A program made the translations under genes and the position numbers. The notes below the pieces were generated by a model. The model saw only the letters and a program-made list of their open reading frames with translations, made no database searches and was not told where the DNA came from. DNA of 64,000 bases from Azolla caroliniana (Eukaryota > Polypodiophyta): NCBI GenBank assembly GCA_043228905.1, contig JBHGNT010000003.1:2046001-2110000 (forward strand), written 5' to 3'. Positions 22,325 through 34,115 of this stretch are shown one piece after another (the stretch's first letter is position 1; each line of letters begins with the position of its first letter).

Positions 22325-23854
22325 TGGTACAAATCCCTGATCCAAATAATTTTGATGAAGCAAAATCTGATAAGAAATGGGTGAATGCAATGCAAGAAGA
22401 AATAGATGCATTGGCTGAAAACAGAACATGGAATTTGGTAAAGTTACCGAAAGGAAAAAATGTTGTAGGTTGCAAATGGGTCTACAAAACAAAGCATGAT
22501 TCCAATGGGAATGTAAGTAGACATAAAGCAAGACTTGTGACAAAGGGATATGCCCAGATGCAAGGAATTGATTATGATGAAACATTTGCACCGGTTGCAA
22601 AAATGGCAACCTTGAGGACACTACTTGATGTAAGTGCAGCCAAAAGATGGGTTCTGCACCATATAGATGTAAAAAATATTTTTTTACATGGTAACTTGGA
22701 AGAATAAGTGTATATGTGTCAACCACCAGGTTTTGAAGATAAGAAGCATCCATAATATGTTTGTAAGCTGAAAAAGGCTCTCTATGGACTGAAACAAGCA
22801 CCGAGAGCATGGCATAAAGAACTTTCAGAATCTCTGAAAAAAATTGCCTTCAAAAGGTCAAAAGTTGATCCTTCATTGTATGTAAAGAAGGTAAATGATT
22901 GCATTGTTGTTATCTTGATATATCTACATGATTTAATCATTGGAGGTGATTCTATGGATGAAATAAGGAAGCTAAAGAAAAATCTTGAAATGCAATTTCA
23001 TATGAAAGATCTAGGAGAGTTGAGATACTTTCTTGGTATTGAGATGATCATATCTAAAAGTGGTATATATGTGTTGTAAAAACAGTATATAACAACTATG
23101 TTGAAGAAGTATGGTATGCTTGGATGCAAATCTATTGATGTACCACAAGATTAGAATTGCAAATTGAGGGCTGATTTGGGAGCCACAATAGAAGATGTAA
23201 ACATGTACAGGTCTATGGTGGGAAACCTCATATATTTGACTATAACAAGACCTGATTTGAGTTATGCTATTCGATTAGTCAATCAGTTTATGCAATAGCC
23301 AACAAAGTCGCATTTGGACTGCATTAGAAAAATCTTGAGGTATGTAAAAGCTACTCAGAACTATGGACTGTTTTACAAGGCTGATCTGGACATAAAGCTG
23401 AAAGGATATACAGATGTTGATGGGGTTGGAAGCCAAACTGATAGAAGATCCACAAGTGGATATATTTTTACATTGGGAAGTGCAACTATTTCATTGAGTA
23501 GCAAGAAACAAGCTATTTTGCATTATCAAGTACTGAAGCTAAATATAGAGGAGCTGCAATAGCCACTTGTAAAGAGGTATGGATCAGAAGATTGCTTGCT
23601 AATTTGGGAGAATATATAGATGGTATAGTCACAATTTGGTGTGACAATATGAGCAACATTCAACTCGCAAAAAACCTAGTGTTCCATGCAAGAACAAAGC
23701 ACATTGAAGTGCATTATCACTTTGTTAGGGAAAACGTGATTGATGGAGAAGTGGATCTTCTGTATGTAAGCACAAATCAGCAAGTTGTTGATATTCTTAC
23801 AAAGGGATTGAGCATGGAAAAACATAAACAGTTCATGGACATAATGGGAGTTAT
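22325..23854 (+). pseudogene. pol: C3 reverse transcriptase and RNase H (broken)
   Basis: Copia RT: KWVYKTKHD (about 22476), LVTKGYAQMQGIDYDETFAPVAK, LYGLKQAPRAWH (about 22780). The active site reads Y-L-H-D instead of Y-V-D-D (about 22920-22931), so catalysis is lost. RNase H blocks GYTDVDGVG and RRSTSGY lie at about 23404-23465, and HIEVHYHFVRE at about 23701. At least six stops occur, mostly TAG/TAA where Gln is expected. C4 inserted at 23854; the last codons resume at 29742 and stop at 29806-29808, just before the polypurine tract (GAGTTTGAGGGGGAG, 29812-29826). Confidence 0.88.
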
Positions 23855-24415
23855 TGTTGAGAATCGATTTGTAAAACCACAAGATCAAACGATGTTGAAA
23901 ATACACTACATAGGCACACAACGACACAGTACATAGAGATTTATGTGGAAACCCTAAAAAACGGGAGAGCAGAAACTTCACTATACAGTGGATGTAGAAG
24001 GCAGAGATTACAACACTCTGATTATGAGTGTATCACCCACACAGGGTTCTTGGCATCTGCTGTTACACACACAACTATGGTGCCTCTCTCTCTCTCTCTC
24101 TCTCTTTATCTTTCTCTCGTGTCTCTCTTACGCACACTTCTATTGTCGTCACTACTATATTTTTCCCTAGATGTATATATATATACTAATACATCGTGTG
24201 GGATATTTACAATTGTAGCCACTACTACATATCATTTCTATTATTATTACTATAATAATAATAATAATAATAATAATATGTTTAAAGAATCGACTCTCTG
24301 TTGTCGACTCTTCCGAACAGTCGGCTATTTCCGAACAGTCGGTCCCTTCGACTCTTCGACTGTTGGCTACTTCCGAACAATTGGTTCCTCCCACTGGAGG
24401 GACATATTCCCAACA
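23855..24415 (-). repeat. C4 3' LTR
   Basis: 561 bp. It carries a CT tract (about 24091-24109, plus sense) and an ATAAT repeat (about 24250-24278), both also in the other LTR. Confidence 0.92.
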
Positions 24416-24430
24416 AACTCCCCCTTCACT

Positions 24431-26534
24431 CCTGTGGGAGGGAGTCAATCAATCTTGTCTTCTGTTGACAGACTCTAAGTCTATCCATAGGTAGGTTCTT
24501 CGTGAGCATGTCGGATCCATTGTTATCCGTGTGGATCTTCACAAGTGTAAACTCTCCTTCTTCGACTTTCTCCCGCAACCAATGATACCTTCTCTATATG
24601 TGCTTGGTCCAAGAGTGATATGCAGCATTATTGGCAAGATGTATGGCACTCTGGCTGTCATAGTGAAGCAATTTGCTTCATCCCTAGCTCGTTGAGAAAA
24701 TTTCTCATCCGGATAAGCTCTTTGCCAGCCTCTACCATTGCCATATACTCTGCCTCTATAGTCAACAAGGCTACAGACTTCTGCAGTCGTGATTGCCACA
24801 ACACTGCTCCCCCTCCATAGGTCATCACGTACCCCGACGTGGATCGGCTTGAGTCTACATCTCCCGACATGTCCGAGTCGGTAAACCTTCTAGCACAGGT
24901 TTTCCGACACCATACCCTAGGCACACCCCTGAGGTGCCTTTTAAGTACTTGAGTATCCACTTCACCATTGCCTAGTGTTCCCTTCATGGATTACTCATAT
25001 ATTGGTTTACTGCTCCCACAACAAATGCTATGTCTGGTCTCGTACAGACCATAGCATACATTAGACTGCCGACGACCGAGGCATATGGTACCTTCCTCAT
25101 CTCGGCCTTCTCCTTCTCCCCTTTCGGGCACTGCTTCACATTGAACCTGCAATTTGTCGGCAACACCGAGCCGACCGGCTTTATGTTCGACATGTTGAAC
25201 CTTTTTAGGATCTTCGTCACATGCTTTTGTTGTGACAACCATAGCACCTTTTGAGTTCTGTCTCGAACTATGTGCATTCCTAAGATCTGTTTAGCCGGTC
25301 CAAGGTATTTCATGGCAAATGACCTACCTAGAGCTTTCTTCAAGCTTCCGATCTTCCATGTGTCTTGACCAACTATCCACATGTCATCAACATATAACAA
25401 GAAAATCAAGAAGTCTCCTTCTTCGTACCTTTTGACAAACACACAGTGATCGACTTGTGTTTTTTGGAACCGTTGTTCCATCATGAAGGACTCGAACTTC
25501 TTGTACCATTGGTGTGGAGCTTGTTTTAGACCGTACAAGCTTTTCTTCAGTCGACACACCAGGTTCTCTTTCCCTTTTTCCTCAAAGCTTTCGGGTTGGT
25601 GCATGTAGATTTCTTCTTCTAGCTCCCCGTGCAAGAATGTGGTTTTGACATCCAAATGTTCAATCTCCAGGTCCATACTGGCCGCTATACTCAGAACAAT
25701 TCGAATGGATGTCATCTTCACGACTGGTGCGAATATTTCGTCAAAGTCGACACCCTTTTTCTGTTGAAAACCCTTCACCACTATGCGGGCTTTATACCTG
25801 GGCTCACTGTTGGCTTCTCTAGTTTTCACCTTGTAGACCCACTTATTCCTGAGTACTCTCTTACCTTTCGGCAGCTTTACCAGGTCATAGGTGTAATTCT
25901 CGTGCAAGGATTCCATCTCATCTTGCATCGCACTCATCCATTTCTCTCTGTGCTAGTCGGCAATGGATTCTTCATAGCACTCCGGTTCACCTTCATCAGT
26001 CAGGAGGATGTATTGACTGGTATATGTTGTTGGTGCTTTCCTTTCTATAAATGGGTATCTCCTTCCACTCGTTGTTGGCTCTCTTTCGGATGTCTCTTCC
26101 AACTCTTATCTCCGTTCGAGTTCCTACACGTCAATCGGCATCTCCATGTTGGACGACTCCAACTCACTCTTCAATTGACCTTAGCAGCTCTGCCAACTCT
26201 GACTCATAGTCGGTCGGTCTCTCCCAGTCTACTGACTCAGATTCGGCTATGCTGACTGGTCGTCTCCGAACAGCCGACGTTGTCAGTTCACTTGACCTTA
26301 GATCGACGATAGTTGGGGTTGACTAGGGAGTCGTATCCTACTTCTGTTGCTTCCAGTCTTCAATTGTCTTATCTTCAAGAAAGACTACATCCCGACTTCT
26401 CACAACCCTCTTGTCGACTAGGTTCCATAGCCTATAGCCGAACTCATCTTCCGAGTATCCCATGAATATGCATGCTTTCGACTTACTTTTGAGCTTTGAC
26501 CTCTGATCCTTCGATACATGCATATACCCCAAAC
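24431..26534 (-). pseudogene. pol: C4 integrase end, RT and RNase H
   Basis: Reading leftwards: integrase C-terminal block ACIFMGYSEDEFGYRLWN (about 26460); a linker with stops; then a 317-codon open RT frame (25937-24984) with LDVKTTFLHGELEEEIYMHQ (about 25650), LYGLKQAPHQWY and intact YVDD (about 25395). RNase H continues in another frame (24987-24658) with DSSRSTSGYVMTY and TIEAEYMAM. The one-frame change near 24985 and the broken integrase disable it, but RT is better preserved than in C2 or C3. Close sequence relative of C2. Confidence 0.88.
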
Positions 26535-27152
26535 CATAGTACGTAAAATTCGTGTTCGTCTACTATATCATTCGTTTTCGTACATTGGAAAACGAACACG
26601 AATGATATTCAAATATTCGTGTGTTTTTTTTTCCCTTTTTTTACCTTTTTTTTGGGTTTTTTACTTCTTTTCCCCCCTTTTCCTATACACATCAACGCTA
26701 CGCTCTGCTCTCCTCCCCTTTTCCCCCTTTTCCCCCTTTTCCTTGAACGATCTGTTGCTTGCATCGTGCACATTAGTCAATAGTGAGTCAGTGACCACAT
26801 CTTCTCCCGGCCATTATTTTCTGTAATTTTTCACTAATTTTTGTAATTTTTGTAATTTTTTCGTAATTTCTATAATTTCTCTATAATTTCTTTAATTTCT
26901 GTAATTTTGTTGTAATTTCTGTAATTGTTTCGTAATTTCTATAATTTTTATATTTTCTGTAATTTCTCTATAATTTCTGTAATTTCTGTAATTTTGTTGT
27001 AATTTCTGTTATTACGAAGGTAATGTTTTCTTTTGCAATTTTAAAATATTTACCTTATAGTAAATAATTTATCCAAAAGTATGGTATTTATCATTCTTCG
27101 AGGGTGTTTACCCTTCTCGAATGTACGAATGGTACGCATGGTTCATACTATG
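26535..27152. mobile_element. hAT-like non-autonomous DNA transposon in C4
   Basis: 618-bp insert splitting the C4 integrase codons V-F-E-C-F-G / Y-M-H-V. It is flanked by the 8-bp duplication CCCCAAAC (26527-26534) and CCCGAAAC (27153-27160), with one mismatch. Termini are CATAGTACG and, inverted, CATAGTATG. An 8-bp duplication with short inverted ends points to hAT. The interior has an inverted pair near 26560-26610 (ATTCGTTTTC / GAAAACGAAC) and a degenerate AT-rich repeat of TAATTTCTGTAAT words (26824-27013). It carries no transposase. Confidence 0.75.
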
Positions 27153-27160
27153 CCCGAAAC

Positions 27161-29131
27161 ATTCGAACACCCTCAGGTGTTGGTAGGAGACATCCTTCCC
27201 TGTTCACACTCTCTGTGGGACATCACCCTGTAATGGTACTTAGGGAGACATGTTGATAAGATAAACAATTGTGTACATCGCCTTAGCCCAATAGGATTTC
27301 GGTAGTTTCGCATGAGAGGCATGCTCCTTAGCCTCTCCATGATTGTTCAATTCATCCTCTCTGCAAGCCCATTCAACTCTGAGGTGTTTGGCACTGTGTA
27401 TTCGATCCGAATGCCTTGGCACTTGCAGTATTCCTCGAATTGCCCTCTATACTTGCCACCATTGTCAGTTCGAACAGTCTTCAACTTCCAACCTGACTCT
27501 CATTCAGTTCTAGCCTGGAACTCCTTGAAAACCGATAGTACTTGATCTTTCGACTTTAGTACGAAGGCTCATGTCTTCCGACTATAGTCGTCGATGAACA
27601 TCACAAAGTATTGTCCACCTCGATGTGATGGAGCATCTACATAACACACATCCATGTGTACCAGTTCCAGTGCAACTTCTCTTCTTCTTGGTGGTCTTGT
27701 GTGGAATGCTGATCTGTTCTGCTTTCCGACCAAGCAGTCGACGCACTTCTCCAGGTGCACTCCCTTGACTTCTGGTAGAAGCTTTTGGTCGGCTAGCAGG
27801 TGCATTCCTTTCTCACTCATGTGGCCTAAGCCTCTTGTGCCATATCTCTCCTACCGAGTCGGCTGCCACATTTACTTCCAATTTGCACAGTCGGGCATGC
27901 ATCATATATAATGTGCCTTCTTTCTGTGCTTGGGCCACTATAAGATTTCCTCGGCAGAACTTCCACTTGCCATTCCGAAAACTACCACTATAGCCTTCGT
28001 CATCTAACCTTCTAGTCGATATCAGATTCAATCTGATGTCGGGGACGTGTCGAACATCCTTCAAAGTCAGTCGACACAACACCCTGTCGACGTCGTCAAG
28101 CAGACACTTCCGACTCCGGTTATCTTGCACTCTCCACTATCACCCATTTTCACATAACCGTGATCTCCAGCTATGTAAGTCGAGAAATACTCTCTCGACG
28201 GAGTTATGTGAAACGATGCCCCAGAATCGATCACCCAAGTGCATTCTTCACTTGCAAGATTTGCACTTGTCTGTTCACAAATGAACAACAATTCTTCATT
28301 GCTCGTAGCAATGGCAGAAGTGTTCTTCTCATCAGAAATCTTCCTGGGTTCGACATTGTTGCTGACACCCTTGTCTTTTCTCATGTGTTGGCAGTCCTTT
28401 TGGAAGTGTCCAGGTTTACCACACTAAAAGCACACTAGCTTACCTCTGGACTTCGATCTAGCTTGGGAGTTTTCTCTCCTTGGTGGACTTCTTTGCCGGT
28501 TCCTTCCTCTGTCTGAATGTTGTGTTATATTCAACTCCGACTGGGACAGGACTCCCTTGTCCTTCCTCCTTGCCTCCTCATTTAGGATGCTTGTCTTTAT
28601 GGTTTGTAAAGACAAGTTCTCTTCTTGACAAGAGGTGCTGAGAGTAACCACCGGATTCTCCCAGCTATCTGGCAGTGTGCACATCGGCAGAATGGCTTGC
28701 ATCGCATCATCCAGGGGAAACGTGGTTGCAGCAAGTTGATTCACATACCCCATGAATGTGCTGATGTGTTCAACGATGCTCTGACCGTCCCTGTATTTCA
28801 GCCGTACGAACTTTCTCATCAATGAGGTTTTATTGAGCGTGTTCTTCCTCTCATATAGACCCGACAGCTTCTGCCACATCTCGCGTGCATTTGTGTCGTT
28901 CGCCACATGTTGCAAGACACTTATGTCAACGCATTGTCGGATGGTGGCCACCGCCTTTCTGTTAAGAAGTTTCCAATCCGACTCCAATACCCCCCTAGGT
29001 ATATCTGCTCTGTCGACTGGCTCATACAGGTCTTTGACTATAAGAAGGTCCTCCATCTTTATCTTCCAGTCTGCATAGTTTTCTGAGTTTAGAACTATCA
29101 TGCTTGGGAAGCCGCTCACACCTCCTTCCAT
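27161..29131 (-). pseudogene. gag-pol: C4 gag, protease and integrase N-part (broken)
   Basis: Gag starts at ATG 29131 and is open for 235 codons to 28424, where a TAG precedes CGKPGHFQKDC of the CCHC knuckle. Protease VIDSGASFHITPS is at about 28215-28255. Integrase zinc region pieces (KLLPEVKGVHLEKCVDCLVGKQ) are at about 27720-27790, and core pieces VHMDVCYVDAP and FIDDYSRKT at about 27590-27660. Frame shifts at about 28070, 27815 and 27560 break it. The hAT-like insert ends it at 27152. Confidence 0.88.
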
Positions 29132-29144
29132 GCTTGCACCTCAA

Positions 29145-29158
29145 GCTCTGATACCAGA
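29145..29158 (-). other. C4 primer binding site
   Basis: GCTCTGATACCAGA on the plus strand, i.e. TCTGGTATCAGAGC on the element strand; initiator tRNA-Met. Confidence 0.92.
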
Positions 29159-29159
29159 T

Positions 29160-29404
29160 TGTTGAGAATCGATTTGTAAAACCACAAGATCAAACGATGC
29201 TGAAAATACACTACACAGGCACACAATGACACAATACACAAAGATTTACGTGGAAACCCTAATAAACGGGAGAAAACCACGGGGGGGAAAAAATTCGCTA
29301 TAGAGTGGATGTACAAGACAGAGATTACAACACTCTGATTATGAGTGTATCACCCACATAGGGTTCTTGGCGTTTGTTGTTACACACACAACTATGGCAC
29401 CACT

Positions 29405-29440
<36 letters not shown>

Positions 29441-29736
29441 TCTCTCTTACACACACTTTGATTGTCGTCACTACTATATTTTGCCCTAGATGTATATATA
29501 TATACTCATACATCGTGTGGGCTATTTACAATTGTAGCCACTGCTACATATCATTTCTATTATTATTAAGTTCTAATAATAATAATAATAATAATAATAT
29601 GTTTAAAGAATCGGCTCTCTGTTGTCGACTCTTCCGAACAGCCGGCTATTTCCGAACAGTCGGTTCATTCAACTCTTCGATTGTCGGCTACTTCCGAATA
29701 TTCAGTTCCTCCCACTGGAGGGACATATCCCCAATA
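29160..29736 (-). repeat. C4 5' LTR
   Basis: 577 bp. The CT tract (about 29404-29427) runs on into CG repeats (to about 29440), absent from the other LTR. Ends CCAATA rather than CCAACA. Confidence 0.9.
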
Positions 29737-29826
29737 GTTATAACCATTCGTATGATAGTTGAAAAACATGAAGGAAAGAAGACTGAAGATGATCTCAAGA
29801 AAGGATAAGTTGAGTTTGAGGGGGAG

Positions 29827-30202
29827 TGTTGAGAAACAAGCTCAACAAAAGCATATGGTGCATATTGGTAAGTGAGATCTTCTATAGTAGTTATTGGGAA
29901 ATTAGCTACTATTAGGTATGTAGGTACAACAACTATTTAGCTAGTCACAGCTATTTAGTTACTCACCGCTAATTAGCTGCATATGTAAGTCACTTATATA
30001 CTTAGGTAAAAAAGTAGTAGAGAGTGTAGTTGTAACAGAAGACTAACGAGAGAGGTTTCTCTGCGTATAATGAAATAGAAGCATTTGGGTTGCTACAAAG
30101 GTAAGTCTCCTTCCCCCTTCCTTTTTTGTCTTGAGCACACTAAACGATCTAGCACATCACCATCCGTTGTGCACAACGAAGAGCCGGAGCGCCTTCATAA
30201 CA
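29827..30202 (+). repeat. C3 3' LTR
   Basis: 376 bp, starting TGTTGAGAAA after the polypurine run and ending CTTCATAACA. Confidence 0.92.
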
Positions 30203-30295
30203 TGTGAGTGTGGAGCTAGGTGTTCTGTCACCGACGGAGTTCGGTTGTATTCTTTTCTCTATTTAATCTAATATTACTGATTTTGTTGTATCCGC
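30203..30295 (+). repeat. E2 3' LTR, resumed fragment
   Basis: TGTGAGTGTGGAGC continues the LTR interrupted at 18599. It resembles E3 LTR text near 34575 (GAGTTCGGTTGTATTC against GAGTCCGGCTGTAATTC). The match fades near 30295. Confidence 0.65.
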
Positions 30296-30439
30296 CAAGA
30301 AATATGGCAAATTTACACCCGATATACATGGATCACCCCACGAGAGCCACTCCCATCTAAACTGTTGTACTATATGGAACACATCTTGCACTTCTCTAAG
30401 TTAAGTTTTATTACATGACCAAGATATTTAGATACTTTC

Positions 30440-30724
30440 TTATCAAATGCACTAAGGGTGTCCATTGGACAACTTAGGATATCATCTCACCAACTTGAGA
30501 TTGAGAATGGTCGGGCTAATAGAGTTCCTAGAGAGGAAAGGCTATGTAGATTATGTCACATAGAGATAGAGGATGAGTATCACTTTACATGCAAGTGTTC
30601 GACCTATGCCGAGATAAGGGTGGAATACCAAGACATATTAGGACCCTCTCCCACCCTCTCCAAACTATTAGATACCTCGGATATAAAGAGACTAGGTAGG
30701 TATATCTTAGAGCTAAAATAACAT
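30440..30724 (+). pseudogene. LINE ORF2 C-terminal fragment
   Basis: The frame 30458-30721 contains RISSHQLEIE, then C-R-L-C ... E-D-E-Y-H-F-x-C-x-C. This cysteine-rich tail is found at the end of RT proteins of some non-LTR elements. The upstream RT is absent. I recognise the tail by its pattern only; the exact clade is unknown. Confidence 0.5.
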
Positions 30725-31374
30725 AGGGAGAATAAGCTACAAAGTGTTAACCATAACCCTTTTAATATTCAACAACATGTAAGTAGTGTAATTTTTCAAG
30801 AACAAGGGGAGACGATGAATGTGGATACACTTAACGCCACTCAGCCTCTCTCTTGAGGAAGCAGAAATGCAAAGAACAACCAAACGTCCTCGGATGTTGG
30901 GCTTCAAAACAACTCGACGTGGAGTAGAAACAATTAAGAAGATACGTGAACATGAGCTATGCCAATTAGAAGTTATGGTTAAGGTACCTTCTACATTGGG
31001 ACCATGGGGGGCGACATCCACATCGAAACCCTTTGACCTCCCACTTCTTTTCGAGAGACTTGGATGGAAATGAAACCAAGCCTAGTATAACTTGCCATTT
31101 CATTGTAGAACATGTTTGTTATTTACTAGACCTATTTAGCTTAAGATCTGTTTTTATTTTATTTTATTTTTACTTTCGATGATTCAATGGGTAAATATCC
31201 CATTTTGTTATAAACCAATTGTCTCATGGGCCAATTTTAGCCTTAGAAGATGTTAATATATCTTTCTTTCTTTCTTTCTCTCTGTGTTGGGTCAACATCA
31301 GTTCCTTTGTTTCTGTCCCCAGGACGTGTCGCTTCTCCCACCTCCGTTCTTGCGTATCTACTTGAGTCTCTGAG
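30725..31374. other. Spacer, no assignable feature
   Basis: A short plus frame at 30819-31073 has no motif I recognise. Pyrimidine-rich text with TTCTTTCTTTC repeats lies at about 31258-31285. No gene supported. Confidence 0.45.
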
Positions 31375-31925
31375 CCTATGTGCTCATTGACTGGAATCCG
31401 GCGTCAGGCCCGGTTCAGATACAAGTTTACGAGCCCATGTGCTCCGAAAAAGATCCCCGACAACCGAGCCAAGATACACATAGAGGAGTGGAAGCTTAGC
31501 TCGAGAGGAGAGGAGAAAGAATAGGACATAAACATAGAATGGATGGAGGCAAGATACACAAACCAGTTATATTAAGAAACACCAAAGGCTTTACAACCAT
31601 GGTCGCATAGGTCGAACGGAAACACTATAAGGAACCCTAACCGGATAAGTAAAGTAAAGAAGATGATGATGAAGAAACCCTAAGCGAAAACCTAAACCTG
31701 AAATGGTATGATGAAGAAGAAGAATAGTAAAACCCTAGACGAAACCCTAAAACCGAAATAGAAACCCTCAACCTAAGTGGTATACCTCTCTCACTCAAAA
31801 TAGGCAACCTCTTCACAAGAGACCCCTCCCTTCCTTTTATAGCCCAAGGAGGGAGGGACGTTACAATGTGGGATAAATTCTCCCCCTTATTCTATACACC
31901 ATTTTCCTACTATACATGTGCACAT
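31375..31925. repeat. Two gypsy LTR fragments in opposite orientation
   Basis: 31390-31455 (plus) shares GGCGTCAGGCCCGGTTCAGA and GTGCTCCGAAAAA with the E2 5' LTR at 17250. About 31455-31925 reads as an LTR on the minus strand: GGGCTATAAAAGGAAGGG (about 31828-31845) resembles the promoters of E1 and E8. Boundaries and target duplications were not found. Confidence 0.55.
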
Positions 31926-32667
31926 GTTGCACATTGCCGACTTGCCCATTCTATCCTGGTTTCACACCAAAGGTGGAAATCTTCACGACAACGTGCACAC
32001 AGATATCCGTGACACCGCAGTCTACATGCAAGGGGACTTGGAAAATCTAAAGAAGCTAGAAAGTGGATTAGCCGTGTTTTGCAAAAGATCAAACGCCATG
32101 ATCAATTGGCACAAATCCTATGCAATATGACTTTCTCATGAAGCACATCCTGCATGGCATTCACATCCCACTTTCAAGTGGATCAATTAGGGAGCGAGCA
32201 CCAAATATTTGGGTTTCAAAATTGGATTCAACATTCCTTCGGAGATGATGGTTGCACTAGTTATTCACTCCATTCAACAAAAGTTGATACATTGGAACTC
32301 AAAAAAACTCTCGTTAGTAGGTCACATCATAGTGGCAAACCATGTATTACTCGCAATAGCATGGTACAACCTATCATGCTGGACAATATCCAAGGAAATT
32401 ATACATTAGATTCAACGACTGATAAACAACTACATTTAGACTGGTAAGGAAGACCATGCACCTCGGGCCAAGGTAGTGTGGCCTATACTCACATCACCTA
32501 ATTCAAGCCAACATACTCCATGGAATGAAGGGTGGATGGACTATGAAATCTGAAATTATTAAGTTAAACGCTCTATTGCTTAAGAAAGCTGCTAATCAAA
32601 GGATGACAATGGAGAAGTGAATAGGCTATGAGGAGGAGGGCTCTTTAATACCAAGAGGTAGGAAAAT
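31926..32667 (+). pseudogene. LINE-B reverse transcriptase C-terminal part
   Basis: Frame pieces RDTAVYMQGDLENLKKLESG (about 32008), NWHKSYAI, TKYLGFKIGFN (about 32200) and KKLSLVGHIIVANHVLL (about 32306) match the region from the RT active site onward in plant LINEs. The F-A-D-D motif is degraded to I-R-D. Several stops; 5' end missing. Confidence 0.72.
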
Positions 32668-33006
32668 TGTTGAGATATCAAGCTCAATTAGGTCTATTTA
32701 TTTCGTCAATTATGTAACATGGTAGTTACATAAATAGAATCTAGTTAGTGTGTTGACTTTAAATCCTTAAATAGGATTTTGTACTTAAGTGGGATACATT
32801 CTAGATCATCCACTCCCAAGTTCATTTAATATAGGATCTACATCCTTCTACCTATATTCTCCTCACACATGTGCACCCTTGCACATGAGATGTATATATA
32901 CCTCATTGTGGGTATTTTTGTAACATGATGCTTTTTAATATAAGTAATAGTTCTTTAAGTTATACTTGTGCCCATTTTGTCTTATTTGTTCATTAGTGTA
33001 ACTTCC

Positions 33007-33038
<32 letters not shown>

Positions 33039-33110
33039 TATACGTGATTAACTATGCACATAATTAAATATTAATTAACCCTTACTTAAGACCTAATTAT
33101 TAACAAAACC
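32668..33110 (+). repeat. C3-like LTR or solo LTR fragment in LINE-B
   Basis: Begins TGTTGAGATATCAAGCTCAA, similar to the C3 LTR start TGTTGAGAAACAAGCTCAA, and has TATA-like ATGTATATATACC (about 32889). A C16-type run and CA repeat follow (about 33013-33040). The right end is unclear, perhaps ...TTAACA near 33105. No confirmed duplication. Confidence 0.5.
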
Positions 33111-33279
33111 ACTAGACAAGATCGAAGGCCATGACTTGCAAGACAATGAGACACCAACATTAAATATAGCAATTCGAGTACTCGCATATACTTATAAATG
33201 CATTGTAGATCCCAATGCGATCAAAGTATAACTAAAATGGCACATATGTACTTATGAAAACACATGGCTAAGTAAGGTT

Positions 33280-34115
33280 AGTTGGAACCCTTTGCCATGG
33301 ATGTGGCATGATCCTTATGCGGGTCAAGGAAGCAAAGCCATCCGTTTCTTCCAATTCACAACTAGATTGGGTCGCTACATTCTAACCGTTGAAACTAGTG
33401 CCAACTGTTGCAAAGTTATGGCACCCATATCATGTTTCTCATACAATTATCACTATGTTTTGGCAGAAAATCTCGACACAACAACACGGTAGGTAAATTA
33501 CCACTTTCCAATGTCTATTAATACATAAGTCACTACTGATTGGAGCATGGAAGCATGGGAACCTTATCTCTCCTAATTGTGTAGCATGCCAAATGCAACA
33601 GAATCAATCTGACATGCTCTGTGGTAGTGCCTAGAGACCCATCGAATATAGCGGGGGGTTGGCCGCCTATTGTAATTATGCTAGGTGCAAGGCACAATCA
33701 AGTGGGGAAATGTATGTTGGTTATCATGGTAAGCCCTACTTGATAGGTACGAATATCAGGAGGAGGGGATGACTTTGGTGATAAAAGCATAAGAGGTTTT
33801 TTTTCCACCATCGACAATATCTACTCAACTCCTATTAATGCCAAATCTCAAGTTGTGTTGGAATTGGTTAGCCCAATAACATTTTGGAGTCTATGGAAAC
33901 AACGATGTAGAAGGGTCTTCCCCAACCAAACTATGCATCCAATAATTTTAATGCAAAGAGATATGGAGTGAAGTTGTAGCCACTCTAAAGAGCCAATATG
34001 ATGGCCTCACGGGCGGATCCAATGGAGTTGAGCGATAACGACTAGCCTTTATCCAACAATGGTCGCCCTCTCCCTTTCTTGAGTTAGTGGGCATCCACAT
34101 AAGATGGAACTATCG
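33280..34115 (+). pseudogene. LINE-B C-terminal zinc-binding region
   Basis: Pieces fit the tail of plant LINE ORF2: WMWHDPYAG (about 33298), ISPNCVACQ and QSDMLCGSA (about 33570-33632), then ITFWSLWKQRCRRVFPNQ (about 33877-33930) and a WNYRVAW-like end near 34110. Frame shifts and stops throughout. It is probably the continuation of the 31926-32667 fragment beyond the LTR-like insertion. Confidence 0.6.

Larger units (their letters stand above)
23855..29736 (-). mobile_element. Ty1/copia retrotransposon C4 with hAT-like insertion
   Basis: Minus-strand copia. LTRs at 23855-24415 and 29160-29736; target duplication GTTAT (23850-23854 and 29737-29741); primer site at 29145-29158; polypurine tract CTCCCCCTTCAC on the plus strand (24419-24430). 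The polyprotein is C2-like and partly open. The integrase is split by a 618-bp DNA-transposon-like insert. The outer end of the right LTR has CA mutated to TA. Confidence 0.93.
18600..30202 (+). mobile_element. Ty1/copia retrotransposon C3, decayed, hosting S2 and C4
   Basis: LTRs at 18600-18957 and 29827-30202 bracket a copia polyprotein. The flanks TGTGT (18595-18599) and TGTGA (30203-30207) are a near-perfect duplication within the E2 LTR. C3 is interrupted by solo LTR S2 (21816-22319) and by copia C4 (23855-29736). Stops, a frame shift near the start and catalytic substitutions show it is dead. Confidence 0.9.
17240..30295 (+). mobile_element. Ty3/gypsy remnant E2, heavily deleted and interrupted
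   Basis: Pieces in order: 3' part of a 5' LTR (17240 to about 17424); primer site TTGGTGAATTCGATGTG (17428-17444); gag start; a deletion joining gag directly to the integrase core; integrase tail; 3' LTR (18291-18599), which resumes at 30203-30295 after copia C3. Protease, RT and RNase H are missing. The 148-bp foldback element sits in the integrase. Confidence 0.75.

Noticed and set aside
30819-31073. Possible small host gene
   Set aside because: 84 codons, no motif, flanked by repeat debris, no promoter or conserved features.
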